Assembly (NCBI GenBank): GCA_015680685.1
Contig: MNCI01028772.1
Location: 99,170-163,169 of the forward strand
Source: Gnetum montanum
Taxonomy: Eukaryota > Streptophyta > Gnetopsida > Gnetales > Gnetaceae
Direction: 5' to 3'
Length of the DNA stretch: 64,000 nt
Shown: positions 11,700 through 24,038 of the stretch, piece by piece
How the letters are laid out: each line of letters starts with the position of its first letter
Numbering within the stretch: position 1 is the stretch's first letter
Position numbers and translations under genes: made by a program
Notes under the pieces: generated by a model
The model's input: the letters and a program-made list of their open reading frames with translations, nothing else
Told to the model about the DNA's origin: nothing
Databases searched by the model: none

Positions 11700-12430
11700 C
11701 TTATAATGAAGTTCCATAGATGCTTCAAAACATGCATATGTGCACATTTTATTGAATATACTTAGTTGAATATGTTGGAAATTTGTCTAAGATATTCACT
11801 AAACTCATTGCCAAGTTAATTAAGCCTAAAGACCTCTAAGGTTGTATGAGCCAAGGACAAAGCTTGGTCATTCTTAACCAACCCTTTATAGTTCATCTTA
11901 TACCTACAAGAAAATGAAAGGTAAAATAATTAGAAAAATATCATTAGAATTAAAACCAAAATCTTAAAACTTAAAACAAAACTTACATTTCAAGTAGGTA
12001 AATAGTTCTTGGAGGGTTTTGGAAGAGATTATTGATTCTATAGCCAATGAGCAAGTGTTGTCAACATTATATTAGGAATACTCTGGCATGTTACAAATTT
12101 GTGATAATTGTCTAACACTCACTAAAAAAGTGTTATTGCTCTTCCCAATGTCTATTTGAATCGTAGGATCATTCACCATGAATTTTAGAATGTAATTAGA
12201 TGATTTGAGTAAAAGGGTTTTAGTAATAACAACTGCAACATCTGTAGCAAAGTGTGACCATATGATTACACTATATTTATATAGTAGGTATTCTAGAAAT
12301 TCCTTGGCACTGGGTCTAAATCATATGGGAGTTCTCTTGTCAAGGTGGAAAATAGGTCTCAAGTTGTTTTGTGTGATGGCTTTTATAAAAGATAGGATCC
12401 CCACCAATTCAACAACCACTAGGATGGGTT
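11700..12430 (-). pseudogene. FCP1/NIF-type HAD phosphatase-like pseudogene with an intron
   Basis: Exon 1 (about 12430-11987) reads PILVVVELVGILSF, then FRPSAKEFLEYLLYKYSVII, the layout of FCP1/NLI-interacting-factor phosphatases ('DLDGTL', then 'RP...EFL.....Y.V.IWS'). After a frame change it reads LFQNPPRTIYLLE, like the 'NPP.TAIF' segment of plant members. An 83-bp intron (11986-11904, GTAAGT...TTGTAG) then joins in frame to YKMNYKGLVKNDQALSLAHT. The two catalytic Asp residues appear as Glu and Val, and stops occur. This is a decayed host gene copy, not a processed one, because the intron remains. Family assignment is by eye. Confidence 0.45.
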
Positions 12431-14355
12431 TCAAAAAAGCCTTGCACATTATCAAAACACATGATTGTTAGACCATAGGAAATCATTAAACATTGATAAC
12501 AAAAATTAACTAAGTTTCAACTAAAATGAATACTTCAATAACATTGTTACCATGACATAATCATAAACTATAAAACCAAAATCAACACTTCAATAACCAA
12601 GTTTATCATTAAAAAAACTACCTTGGTACTTTGTAACTAGTTCTGAACATTTCTATAAACACTTAACTCATGAAACTTCCAAGCTAGCATAATTACAAAT
12701 ATTTACCTTAAAACAAAAATTTTTATAATAAATTTTAGCCAAAGTGATAATATTGGAATTCAAAGGATGAATTTTCCTATGAATCCATGATTAATAACCT
12801 ATGAAAAGCTTGGAAATTGAGGATGGGATGAAGGCCAAAAACACAAGTTTTACTAAGTTTTGGAGCTTATAGGCTACCAAATCTTAGCACTACAAAACCC
12901 CAAACCTCAATTATGCTATGGCATCAAACATAATTGATACCATATGTTGATCATGCCCATGAAAAAATGTGAAAATACGAACAAACTAGCCCTTATGTCC
13001 AACATTGCCCAAACTTAGCTAGAAAACCACATTGTGCATGTAAAAATTCCAAAGTAGCCATTGCTATATTCTAGGCTTAGATAAAACACTAGAAAATTTT
13101 TTAAATTTTTTGTGCATAGAATAGGTGTAGGTAACCAAAATTAATCGAAAACACTACAATCTAGTTCTAGAAAAAACCAAAATTTTACTAGTTTCTAACC
13201 AATATTTTCTAGCTTAAGCATAATTTAGCAAAGAAAAAAATTCAAAAAAAATTGAAAAAAGGTGATTCTACCTCTAAAATAACCTTAAAGCCAAGAACAA
13301 CAAACCCACATCCTTAAAACTATAAAAATTCTAGCATATGCGCGCTAGAAAAAATAACAAATTTAAGCCAAATTAAGCAAAACAGGCCAAAGACGTTGAG
13401 CATAACTATGATAAAAAACTCAAATTTATATAAATTTATTACCAAAAACCAATGTTTCAACCCTATTACCATGGAAAATCCTAGATCTACTGTTTGATGT
13501 AATCTTATCGAAAAATTTCAACCTAGGTAAGCCTAGAGGTGGAAAATGTTTCCACAAATTTAACTAAAATCAGGAAAAATGGTAAGAACTTGGCACCTAG
13601 TGGATTACAAAGAAAATACTTAATCAGGAGTAGGATTTGACAAACAAGAGATTACTTGGGCAACTTCCTTTGCCTCATCTAAGATGGGATTTTGGCTTGA
13701 AGATCCTACCTTCTTCTAGTCCATTGTTGTTGAAGATGCTAATGTTTTGCCTTAGACAATGGTGAGAAAAATAGCCTGAAATCCCTTGCCTTGCTATTCC
13801 AATTTCGAGAATAGAGGCAATTTTAAACAAGGATAGCTAAGAGAAGATGGGATAAATCAATCTTGCCAAGAAAAATTGTAAACTCTAGGTGTTAACACTT
13901 AGAGGGATGTAAGAAAATCAATTTCAATGTTGGAGTTTTTGGTATCTTGAATGATTTGACTTGCTAATCCTTTGAACGTAGGTGCGAAAATTCCTTTTAA
14001 AAAAAATATTTTGCCTTTGATTTAAGGTAGCATAGTGGATAAGAAGCCTTGTACGGAGTTCTTGAGGCAAGTTTCCACTTTTTTCACTATACGTTGGGCC
14101 TCCAACTTAAGCTAACACCAAGTGTAAGAACCACAAAACCATTGATATTCAAGCTAGTTTAAAGAACCCCAATGTGATTACCAACATGTACCAATCATAA
14201 CCAAGATTTTTCCATAATTAATTCAAGTGCTAACCATCCAATGAGGGCCCACCAAATGCCAAAATTTCAACAAGTTTTACCAGCATAAAAATCCCTTCCA
14301 AGAAGCTTATACACTTGGATTTTGAAATTATTTAGCTAGAGTTTAGGTTAATTAT
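12431..14355. other. No gene seen
   Basis: A/T-rich DNA with no open frame, RNA gene or family match that I can support. It may be decayed intron or repeat sequence belonging to the pseudogene on its left. Confidence 0.5.
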
Positions 14356-14360
14356 GCTAC

Positions 14361-15404
14361 TGTTGATGCATAAATTTTGGTCATGCCAACACCGGAAAAA
14401 CTCGTTTGAGGAGACTATAGCCTAGGGCATCTCCTGTATGGGTACGGAAACCCGAGAATAGTCTCAGCTGGAAAGAGCCATGTGATCAAGTGATAGAGAG
14501 ATAGAGAGATAGAAAACATAGAGAGAGATAAAACATGAAAAAAAAGTGTAGGAAAGAGAAAAAGGAACCACCGACAGGATGCATGGTTGTGTTGCCACAA
14601 GAATCATGTGTAGTTGCGATCAAACATCCCCAATGCCCTATGGACCGCCAACTACATAAACATCATGCACAAATCCACCATCCACCACATGCCATTTGAT
14701 GAAATAAAAGAAGATAGAGAGAAGATCCACCGATAGGATGCATGGTTGTGTTGCTGCAAGAATCATATGTAGTTGCAATCAAACATCACCAACGCCCTGC
14801 GAACTGCCAACTGCATAAACATCATGCACAAATCCACCATCCACCACATGCCATTTGCTAAAATAAAATAACATAGAAAGAAGATCCACCACCAGGATGC
14901 ATGGTTGTGTTGCCGCAAGAATCATGTGTAGTTGCGATCAAACATCACCAACTCTCTGCGGACCGCCAACTGCATAAACATCATGCACAAATCCACCGTC
15001 CACCACATGCCATTTGCTGAAATAAAAGAAGATAGAGAGAAGATCCACCAATAGGGTGCATGGTTGTGTTGCCGCAAGAATCATGTGTAGTTGCCATCAA
15101 ACATCACCAATGCCCTGCGAACCACCAACCGTTATTGCCGCACACACTGCCAACCACCCAGAGAAAGGGGAGGTTTAGTCCATGGCTTCATGGCCCTGGC
15201 CTCACTGGCCTAGGGCTTCCTGGCCTAACTTCTTCTCCTCTCCTCCCTCCAACTCCATCACCTTGATGGCTTTTTATAGCCAATTTTAGGGTTAGGGTAA
15301 CCCAACTTTTTTTTTTAATTTTTTTAATTTTTTATTCTTCTTTCTTTTTTTTTTTTAAAAAAAACAAAGGCCCCATGCTAAGCATGGGCGTGTTGGTACT
15401 AACA
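14361..15404 (+). repeat. Left LTR of the compact element
   Basis: 1044 bp with TG...CA ends. It contains a gagata-rich stretch, four 159-bp tandem units, a C/T-rich segment, then a hairpin (CCATGC..GCATGG, about 15373-15387) and the near-palindrome TGTTGGTACTAACA at the very end. Over the first ~140 bp it differs from the right LTR at six positions by my count, all transitions. Confidence 0.8.
14581..15216 (+). repeat. 159-bp tandem repeat, 4 units, inside left LTR
   Basis: The phrase GCATGGTTGTGTTG begins at 14581, 14740, 14899 and 15058, exactly 159 bp apart. Each unit continues through AATCATGTGTAGTTG and CATCATGCACAAATCCACC. The fourth unit diverges into the C/T-rich segment. The right LTR carries the same array (starts at 15750, 15909, 16068 and 16227), so it predates this insertion. 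Confidence 0.85.
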
Positions 15405-15527
15405 CTTAGCCTCCAACTAAAAAGGAAAAGAGAAAAAGAAAAAAAAATGGTTAGGACAAGCCCCCAATCGAAAAGAAAAAGAGAAAAAAAATGGTCAATT
15501 CAGGCGCTCCTTCTAGTGCCAATAAAG

Positions 15528-16554
15528 TGTTGATGCATAAATTTTGGTCATGCCAACATCGAAAAAACTCGTTTGAGGAGACTATAGCCTAGGGCATCTC
15601 CTGTATGGGTACAGAAACCCAAGAATAGTCTCAGCTAGAAAGAGCCATGTGACCAAGTGATAGAGAGATGGAGAGATAGAAAACATAGAGAGAGAGATAA
15701 AACATGAAAAAAAAACTAAAGGAGAGAGAAACAAGAACACCAACAGGATGCATGGTTGTGTTGCCACAAGAATCATGTGTAGTTGTGATCAAACATCACC
15801 AATGCCCTGCGGACCACCAACTACATAAACATCATGCACAAATCCACCATCCACCAGATGCTATTTGCTGAAATAAAAGAAGATAGAGAGAAGATCCACC
15901 GATAGGATGCATGGTTGTGTTGACGCAAGAATCATGTGTAGTTGCGATCAAACATCACCAATGCCCTACGGACTGCCAACTGCATAAACATCATGCACAA
16001 ATCCACCATCCACCACAAGCCATTTGCTGAAATAAAAGAAGATAGAGAGAATATCCACCGACAGGATGCATGGTTGTGTTGCCGCAAGAATCATGTGTAG
16101 TTGCAATCAAACATCACCAACGCCCTACAGACCGCCAACTGCATAAACATCATGCGCAAATCCACCGTCCACCACATGCCATTTGTTGAAATAAAAGAAG
16201 ATAGAGAGAAGATCCACCGATAGGATGCATGGTTGTGTTGCCGCAAGAATCATGTGTAGTTGCGATCAAACATCACCAATGCNNNNNNNNNNNNNNNNNN
16301 NNNNNNNNNNNNNNGAGGTTCAGTCCATGGCTTCACGGCCCTAGCCTCACTGGCCTAGGGCTTCCTAGCCTGACTTCTCCTCCTCTCCTCCCTCCAACTC
16401 CATCATCTTGATGGCTTTTTATAGCCAATTTTAGGGTTAGGGTAACCCATCTTTTTTTTAAAAAAATTTCTTTTATTTTTTATTCTTCTTTCTTTTTTTT
16501 TTTTTAAAAAAAAACAAAGGCCCCATGCCAAGCATGGGCGTGTTGGTACCAACA
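15528..16554 (+). repeat. Right LTR of the compact element
   Basis: Same structure as the left LTR, including four 159-bp units, with a 32-base gap (16283-16314) in the fourth. It ends in the perfect palindrome TGTTGGTACCAACA, preceded by the CCATGCCAAGCATGG hairpin, and is followed directly by the target duplication GCTAC. Confidence 0.8.
16283..16314. other. Assembly gap (32 N)
   Basis: All N, within the fourth 159-bp unit of the right LTR. This suggests the assembler had trouble with the repeat. Confidence 1.
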
Positions 16555-16559
16555 GCTAC

Positions 16560-17690
16560 CACATAAGACCTAGCATAAGAACACAAGAAAAACCAAAATT
16601 CATTCATTTTGACATCAAAACCCTAAGGATCCAAGCCAAAACCCTAGATGTTGCCCTCGGAGTCACCAAAAGGAAAAAAACCAAGTCAAAACTACTTAAA
16701 AATATCTCATTAAAGTCCATCATGTTGGTGTTCACTCTAAATACACTACCATAGTGTATATGATAGCATGAGGATTTTTTGGGAATAATTTGATTTTAGT
16801 TTAATTTTTAAAATTAGCAAATTTTTTTCCTAGATGTTATACACTAACACTAGGGTTTGGAAAGTTAGATAATAGGTCAAAAATATTCAATACACCACCA
16901 ATCAAGTTTAAGTACTCTAGAAAATATTCTACCAACACACATAGTGTAGGAACTAAAAAAAATCATTACATTACTTCAAATTGCCCAAAATTTACACCAA
17001 ACTATCTAAAACCAGAGCTGTAGACCACACAAGTCTTTAGTAGCCAAAAACTAGGTTACAAATTCTCCAAATAGGTCAAGGTCTATTAAGCATGCTGAGG
17101 ATCCTATCAAATACATTGTCACAATGTAAGAGCTAGCGTGAGCATGAGTTGACATGGTTTATGACTTGAAAATGGCTTAAGGGTTACTTGGTGGGCCCCA
17201 CAAGGATTAGGATGAAAAATTAATTATTAAAGCTTTTTCAATTAATTTTTTTACTACAAACCTTATTTTTTGGTAGTTAACAACCAATTTGTACCTAGAT
17301 AAAAACTTGCTTTTACAACAATAACTAATTTCACCTTTTTTATTTATTAAAAAATAAAGAAAATAATAAAATAAAAAGAAAGCACTTTGAGAAATAGAAA
17401 AAAATTTTAAAAAATAATTTTATTGTAGTCCACTACTAGTTTTTAATAAGTTGTTTCTATTTTAGCAAAACTTTTCTATTTTTGCTAGCATATTTATTTA
17501 TTTTTATAATTCTCAATCTATTTTCCATAACTTTTTCATTATTTGACATTTTACAACATATTTTCTTTAACTTACTCATTTTGACAGTGCCCTTCTCCCC
17601 CTACTTTGGTAGTTTACAACCTTGTCAAAACCTACAATAACTATTATTACCTATACTATGTCCAACCTTGTTCACGCTTACTTGCCATCA
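16560..17690. other. No gene seen
   Basis: A/T-rich sequence continuing the DNA interrupted by the compact element. No open frame, RNA gene or recognised repeat. Confidence 0.45.
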
Positions 17691-18030
17691 TTCGATGATA
17701 TTTGATTGTCATTTAACATCATTTGGTTATTGTTTGGCATCATTTGATGTCATTTGGTATCATTCAGTATCATTTGACATCATTTCCATTATTTTCAACA
17801 TCATTTGATCCTTGTTTGGCCTTGTTTGACATGATTTGATCTAATGTGACCTTATATAGACTTATCATACCTCATTCAATGTCATTTGACATCATTTGGC
17901 CTCATTTAATGTCATTTGATATCACTTGGCTCCATTTGATACTGTCTTATGCCATTTTGACATCATTTGATCATACTTGACATCATTTAGCATCATTTGT
18001 CATCATTTGACATCATTTTTACATGATTTT
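17690..18030 (+). repeat. Degenerate CATCATTTG-type short-period array
   Basis: About 340 bp dominated by variants of CATCATTTGA spaced about 10-11 bp apart, for example GACATCATTT, AGCATCATTT, GTCATCATTT and GACATCATTT in succession near 17970-18015. It lies about 300 bp upstream of the first recognisable coding sequence of the Tat-like element. No function can be read from it. Confidence 0.7.
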
Positions 18031-18349
18031 GACCATGTTTAGCCTTAATTCAACCTTATATTGCACCATTTAACATCATTGGCCCTTATTCCAAGCTATT
18101 CCACCTTAAACTACCATTTGTGGCCTTTGCTAACCACATTATGACTTTATTTTACTTTGGTTAGCTTTATTTTACTTAGTTTTGACCATGATTTACTTTT
18201 TTATTATACTATATTACTATATCATTTTTGCATGATTATAGCATTATTCAATAGTTTTATCATACAAATGTCACTTAATCTACTTTTGTTGACATGCAAG
18301 GTCGAAACATGCACATGTGGGAACAAGTTAACCTACCTTTAAATCTAAG

Positions 18350-21270
18350 TGAACCACTTGGTGATGTTGTATGACCAATTAACCTTAATCGCATAGACCT
18401 TGAACCCAAGAGCATCTTTGACTACATAGCCTTAATAGAGAAGTCCTTAGAATGGCCTAATTACATGGTCAAAACCCTCAACCTAGAGGCTGGTGACATT
18501 ACAAAGGACTCTCTAGTTGAAACTCCTATTACAACCTATACAAGTGAGGAGAAAATTCTAAAACTAAGTTCCTCACTAGAACCTCAAATGGTCCAAGACA
18601 TTACCAAGGCCCTTCAAGACAACATTAAAACCTTTTCTTGGTCATATGAAGATATGCCAGGACTTGATCCACAACTAGTTCAACACAACATTATAGTTTA
18701 ACCTAGTATTAAACTAGTTAAGCAAAAGGTTTGCAAAATTAGACTATACTTGGCCTTAGTAGTTCATGATGAGATCAAGAAGCTCTACTAAGCAAGTTTC
18801 ATCCAAGTTGTCAATTACATTGATTGGGTATCTAATATAGTGGAGTCCCTAAGAAAAATGGGAGTATATGTATTTGCATCGATTTCTGAGACCTAAATAA
18901 GAAAATTATCAAAGATGAGTTTTCTTTATCTAGTATTGATCAACTCATCAATACTATAGCTAGCCATGTCTTATTTTCCTTTATGGAAGGATTCTCAAGA
19001 TACAACTAAGTTTGGATTAGCCTAGAGCATCAATTGTGTACAACCTTCATGACCCCCTGGGAAATCTATTATTACACCATGCTACCATTTGGTCTAAAGT
19101 GCCTAGATGCAACCTATCAATGAGAGATGACTTACATCTTTAGTGATTATATGCTAGGATTACTTAATGACTATGTTGATGATATAATCATGAAGTCCAA
19201 AGTGACCAAAGACCATGCACATGACCTAAACCTAGTGCTTCAATGTTGTCTAAAGTATGAACTTAGGCTTAGCCCCAACAAGTGTATCTTCAATGTTAAA
19301 ATAATTAAAATTCTTGGTTTTGTAATATTCGAGGCAGGGATATGTGTTGATCCTAACAAGGTTAAGGTCATAACCAACCTATCTTTGCTTGAAAACCTTA
19401 TGAAATTGTGAGGATTAATAGGTAGATTACAATTTATTCATAGGGTTATCTCTAGACTCACAAAAAAATTAAACCCATGCAACACTTGCTAAAAAAGGGA
19501 GTTCACTACAAGTGGATTGACCAATGTTAAGAAGCCTTTGATAATATCAAGCAAGAATTAGCCCAATTACCTATTGTGTATCCATCATGGAAGGATAAAC
19601 CATTCTACATCTACCTTGTAGTCTCTAACACATTCATAGCCTCTGTACTCTATCAAAAATGAGATGATGGAGTAGAGCTATCCATTTACTATTTGATCCA
19701 TGCACTGATAACTTATGAGACCTAATACATCAAGGTCAAGAAGCCTTGCCTAGCCCTAGTCTTCCCTCTGAAAAAGTTGAGGCACTACCTCTTTAGGAGT
19801 CAAGTCAATGTCATATGCAAAGACAACATATTAAGAGCCATAACAACCAACATCTACAAAAGTAGCTGGATAGAATAATGGAAGGCTCTAATAGCTGAGT
19901 TGAACCTACATTACATTCCCAAAGCTTCAATGAAAGGTCAAGCTATAGATGCATAGTTAACAGCTTCCTCAATACAAGACAATGTAGCCATAGACCATGA
20001 ATTACTTGATGAATACCTCAACATCATCAATGAGGTACTTGAAGGATATGGGGCCATCATGTAGCTTGACAAGGCTTTAAATGTACCATTATGACATTAC
20101 CATCTAGTGATATCCAACCTTTTACTTACCATTTTTAGTTTCCATGTACTAACAATATAGCAAAATCTAAAGGGTTAATTAGGAGAATGATGATAGATCA
20201 TAACCAAGGAATTACATGTGTACTAACAACTTCTATAGCCACTATTAACAACACTACTCAACAGGAGTGATATGATGATATCAAGTTTTATCTAATGTAT
20301 GGTAAACCTCCACAATACCTAAGTACCTCTAAAAAAACGTTGTGCATAAACCATCAAAAAAATATGTCATTATAGCCACTAACACATTATGTCAAAGGTC
20401 ATATGATGGTGTTTTGTTAGTATGATTTGGTAAAGTGGAAGCTCATATAGTCCTTGAGCAAGTTCATGATGGCATATCTAGAGGACATGTAGGACCTAGA
20501 GCCTAGCCATAAATATTAGACACCTTGGATATTATTGACCATATATGAAAAGTGATTGCCTATAGAAGGTTAAAACTTATGACATCTATCAACAACACAA
20601 CAATCTAATATACATGCCACTAATGAAGTTACACATCACTTAGATCACATGGTCATTTCAACAATGGAAGATTAACATAAATAGACCAATAATGCCTAAG
20701 TCTTTCACAGGGCATAGCTTCATCATCATCACAATCGAGTATTTTACAAAGTGGGTTAAAGCTATTTCTCTAAGGAAAAAAACATCTCAACAAGTTTGTA
20801 TATTCATATTACATAACATAGTATCCCATTATGGCTTACCTTTGACTATTGTTATAGGTAATGAACCACAATTTAATAGTCAAGAAATGAAAACCTTTTA
20901 TCAACAATTAAACATCAAACATTCGTTTTCATCGCCATACTATCCACAAGCCAATGGCCAAGATAAAGCTAACAAGAAGGTTCTTATTAACCTCTTAAAG
21001 AAAATGCTCAATAATGATAAGCGTAGATGACATGAATAACTACTATATGTACTTTGGGCATATAAAACAACCTTTAGAACCACAACTAGCACTACCTCAT
21101 ATAGCCTTATTTATGGATTTGAAGTTGTTTTGCCTCTTGAATTGTAGGTTCATTTCGTCAAGGTAGATCTATTAGATTTCATCAATGATAATCAAAATAA
21201 TAAGCTACGTACCATGGACCTAGATTTGGTGGAAGAGCCTAGTGGTATAGCTCTTGGCATGGTAACCCTA
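18350..21270 (+). pseudogene. Tat-like Ty3/gypsy pol relic (RT, RNase H, integrase)
   Basis: The order is protease-RT linker with FSWSYEDMPGLDPQLVQHNI (about 18630-18690), typical of the Tat lineage; RT with VPKKNGSICICIDF, FSFMEGFSRYN and the YVDD active site (19172-19183) followed by a LSPNKCIF/LGFV block; RNase H near 19490-19960; an integrase zinc-finger remnant near 20450-20600; and the integrase core 20692-21030 (FIIITIEYFTKWVKAI, then IVSHYGLPLTIVIGNEPQF). In the core the second catalytic Asp of 'TDN' reads Gly (IGN). Many stops and frameshifts are present. Gag and LTRs were not identified. The interior once encoded the replication enzymes; it is now dead. Family calls rest on motif order and are firm; the lineage is an inference. 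Confidence 0.8.
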
Positions 21271-23910
21271 GGTCTTAAGTTTGATACTACTAGGTAGCAC
21301 TAAGTTATAAAATTCTATAAATCTTGGGGCGTACTTATATTTCACTTATTTCAAGTTCTAATACATCATATGCTAAAATCCATCTAAGCAATATAAATAT
21401 TATAGCTTACAAAAGATCAAGAAAGTTATATTGAGAATATGCTATACTATAAAAAGGCTATTATATAAGGTAAATGTTCAAGTCAAGACTTGACATAACA
21501 AAGAGATATAATCTAATAGTTATATTAGAGCATCAGAAAGAAAATTTTAGTGATGCAAAGAAAAGATTAAGGGTTTGATAATTTAGGTGAGAGTTGATCA
21601 ATAAGTTCGAGAGGCAAATGGAATTGAAAATAGCTAACATTTCTAAGAACTATTTCAAACTAATTAAACCTATTATCACTCTTAAGATATGGTAAAGTAG
21701 ACTTGATCTTTTTACCATTAATTCATCATCAAGAACATATATTTAACATTAATGAGATTTCAAAAAATGCATTAAGAAAGTAACTCAAGGTTGATGATTC
21801 TAACTTCAACAAATGAATCTTTTATTTAAATGTCACAAGTCTTGATGGATTATAAAAATAAAAATCATGTTCCTTATCCTCCACAATTGCTTACATGGAC
21901 TCGACTATTATTGATAATGAAAAAAATTGAAATTTTATTGTTAGTAATAAACTATCTTGTAACACAGGCATTGAAATTCTAGCAAATCAAATAAAATAAA
22001 CATTTCACCAAAAGAAAAATATATATTATGAAGAACAGTAAGATTCAAAATGCAACATCAATATTGATTACATTTTAACTAGAGCTTAGATGGCATGCTA
22101 CAATAAAATTAATAAATGTTGTAATTCATGTAATGTTAACTAAAATATTAAGAGAAAATCATAAAAAAGTTATAAATATGTTAGGACTCAAGAAGAATTT
22201 TATGAGAATGAACATAACACAAACTCTTTAGACTACTTCAACTCGCAAATTTTATGTGCATAAGTAAAATACTTCCTTACAAACTCCTTTTAGAAACTAA
22301 AGATTAAGGATAGATTAAAAGTATCATTATGGAGATGGAACTTTTGAAAAGGGGTTTTCAATTCTAATTCTAACCAATTTTGGAAGATTATTAAGCAAAA
22401 AGAAATGTAAAAAATCTTTAGGGATATGTAACTAAAAATAAAAAATATTATCTAAATTATATAAAAGATGGCTTAGGTCCAAAAACCAATTTCTTACATT
22501 GTCCAATATCTTTGCATGTCAAGGGTTAAATTTGTAGAAATAAAGATATAGTTATGAATTACATGTAAAGAGCACACTTCATTGTTCCTCCAAAATAGGA
22601 TAAACTAGCTTATATATATATATGAATTGGTTGATAGAATCTTATAAATTATCATTCTCTCTTGGAAGGTTGACTACTATACGAGGTAACAAGTTTGATG
22701 AAAGCCAAATCACCCATCTATCCTCTCTTCCTCAATCCATTTTCTATTTTTATTTCACCCTCTTGATCCAATTTGTTCTTTTGATATCAAAAACACCCTG
22801 AGCAAACTAAGTTTAAAATTAATGGAAAAATAACTAAGTATGAAGTATTGAAAAATAACCTGAGTGTAGAATAAGTTGTAAATGTTAAAATAAAAATGAA
22901 ATGTAAAGTATAGTTAAAGAATGTACAATCTTAAAACATTGTAGTTCTACTGTGAGCAAAATGTTAATGTGAGCAAAGTTTTGATGTGAGAGAAGTTTTC
23001 ATGTATGTGAAGTTTTGACATGAGCAAAAGAGTTTCGATTTCCTCTCCAAACAATGGAATCTTTACATTGAAAAATGGTTCAAGTGTAAAATGCTAAAAA
23101 TTTAACTAAGTATGAAATAAAATGTGAGATATAGAAATGATGTGATCCAAGAGAGAAAAATATAAGAATGAAATGTGTATAAGCAAGTGTAAAACATAGA
23201 GATTACATCAATATGAGGGATGATCCCAAGTGTCATATTGTTTAAAAAAATTAAAAAGTGAAGCATTCACCTCCTATAGAGGGCTAAACTACAAATGATG
23301 AAAAGAAAAAAAAACGTAGATGTCATAGATTTGATAAAAGAAACTTAGATTTAGAGAAAAATACAATTCCGAGGGAGAAATTAAACCTCTGCAGGATTGG
23401 TTGATGTATGTAGAAGTTGTAGACATGATCCAAAATCAATTCCAGGCCAAAATGGGGCTATTTTGGCCAAGTTTCCTATTACTGACATAAGAGCTAAAAA
23501 AAGTCTAACTCTAGAAACTAATATAGAAGCTTGAAAATTTTATCTCTAAAAATAACATAGAAGGTGTAAAACGTGTCAAAGACGACTAAGGAGCATGTGG
23601 ATGTTGTAGTGGTAGCATGCGTTTATCCTTTTGATCTCTTGAAATTTGACTAGTTCTCTCAAACCTCAAAAAATCCAACTAAATCTTCAAGATGCAACCC
23701 TAAAATTTGTGTTTTGAACTTGTATTTATAGCACAAAGTCGCCAAATTTAATTTAGCATTACTAAAACCGAACTTGAAGTAAGTGTAACTTGTCATCAAG
23801 TTTAAAAAATAGCAAGTTTGATTTTTTCAATTTCAACATCCATTGTCAATCTTGCTTTTAGCATTGATTCTAACTCTTGACATTCAACGCTGGCTCTTTG
23901 ATGTCTAGTG
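21271..23910. other. No gene seen
   Basis: Very A/T-rich DNA after the Tat-like relic. Apart from the short tandem repeat near 22950-23040, nothing can be supported; part may be the unrecognised 3' end and LTR of that element. Confidence 0.45.
22950..23040 (+). repeat. ~17-bp tandem repeat, about 5 units
   Basis: Successive variants of TGTGAGCAAAGTTTTGA: GTGAGCAAAATGTTAA, GTGAGCAAAGTTTTGA, GTGAGAGAAGTTTTCA, GTATGTGAAGTTTTGA and ATGAGCAAAAGAGTTTCGA. Confidence 0.75.
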
Positions 23911-24038
23911 TCAATTATACTTAGAAAAATTTTGACACCACATCAATTACACTTTGAAAATTTTTGATGTTGTGTTAATCACACTTAGAAAAATCTTGAC
24001 ATCATGTCAATCATACTTGGAAAATTTTAATGAAAAAT
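23911..24038 (+). repeat. 32-bp tandem repeat, 4 units
   Basis: Units start TCAATTATAC, TCAATTACAC, TTAATCACAC and TCAATCATAC at 23911, 23943, 23975 and 24007, exactly 32 bp apart. Each continues with TTAGAAAAATTTTGA-like sequence. Confidence 0.85.

Larger units (their letters stand above)
14361..16554 (+). mobile_element. Compact non-autonomous LTR element with very short interior (TRIM-like)
   Basis: Two direct repeats of about 1.03-1.04 kb, both starting TGTTGATGCATAAATTTTGG and ending ACAACA-type ends (TACTAACA and TACCAACA), flank only 123 bp (15405-15527). Both outer flanks carry GCTAC (14356-14360 and 16555-16559), a perfect 5-bp target-site duplication. The interior has no coding capacity; it holds A/G-rich tracts that could act as a polypurine tract, and no clear primer-binding site. 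Orientation is taken from those tracts and from a TTTATAG box (about 15272). The LTRs differ little, so the insertion is younger than the other elements here. It inserted into older non-coding DNA. Confidence 0.8.

Noticed and set aside
15060-15266. Pro-rich open frame inside the compact element's LTR
   Set aside because: It arises from the C/T-rich segment and the 159-bp repeat; the same frame in the other LTR is only the LTR copy. No sign of selection.
14581-16282. Evenly spaced repeats resembling a CRISPR array
   Set aside because: Units of 159 bp repeat along their whole length without unique spacers, in a plant LTR.
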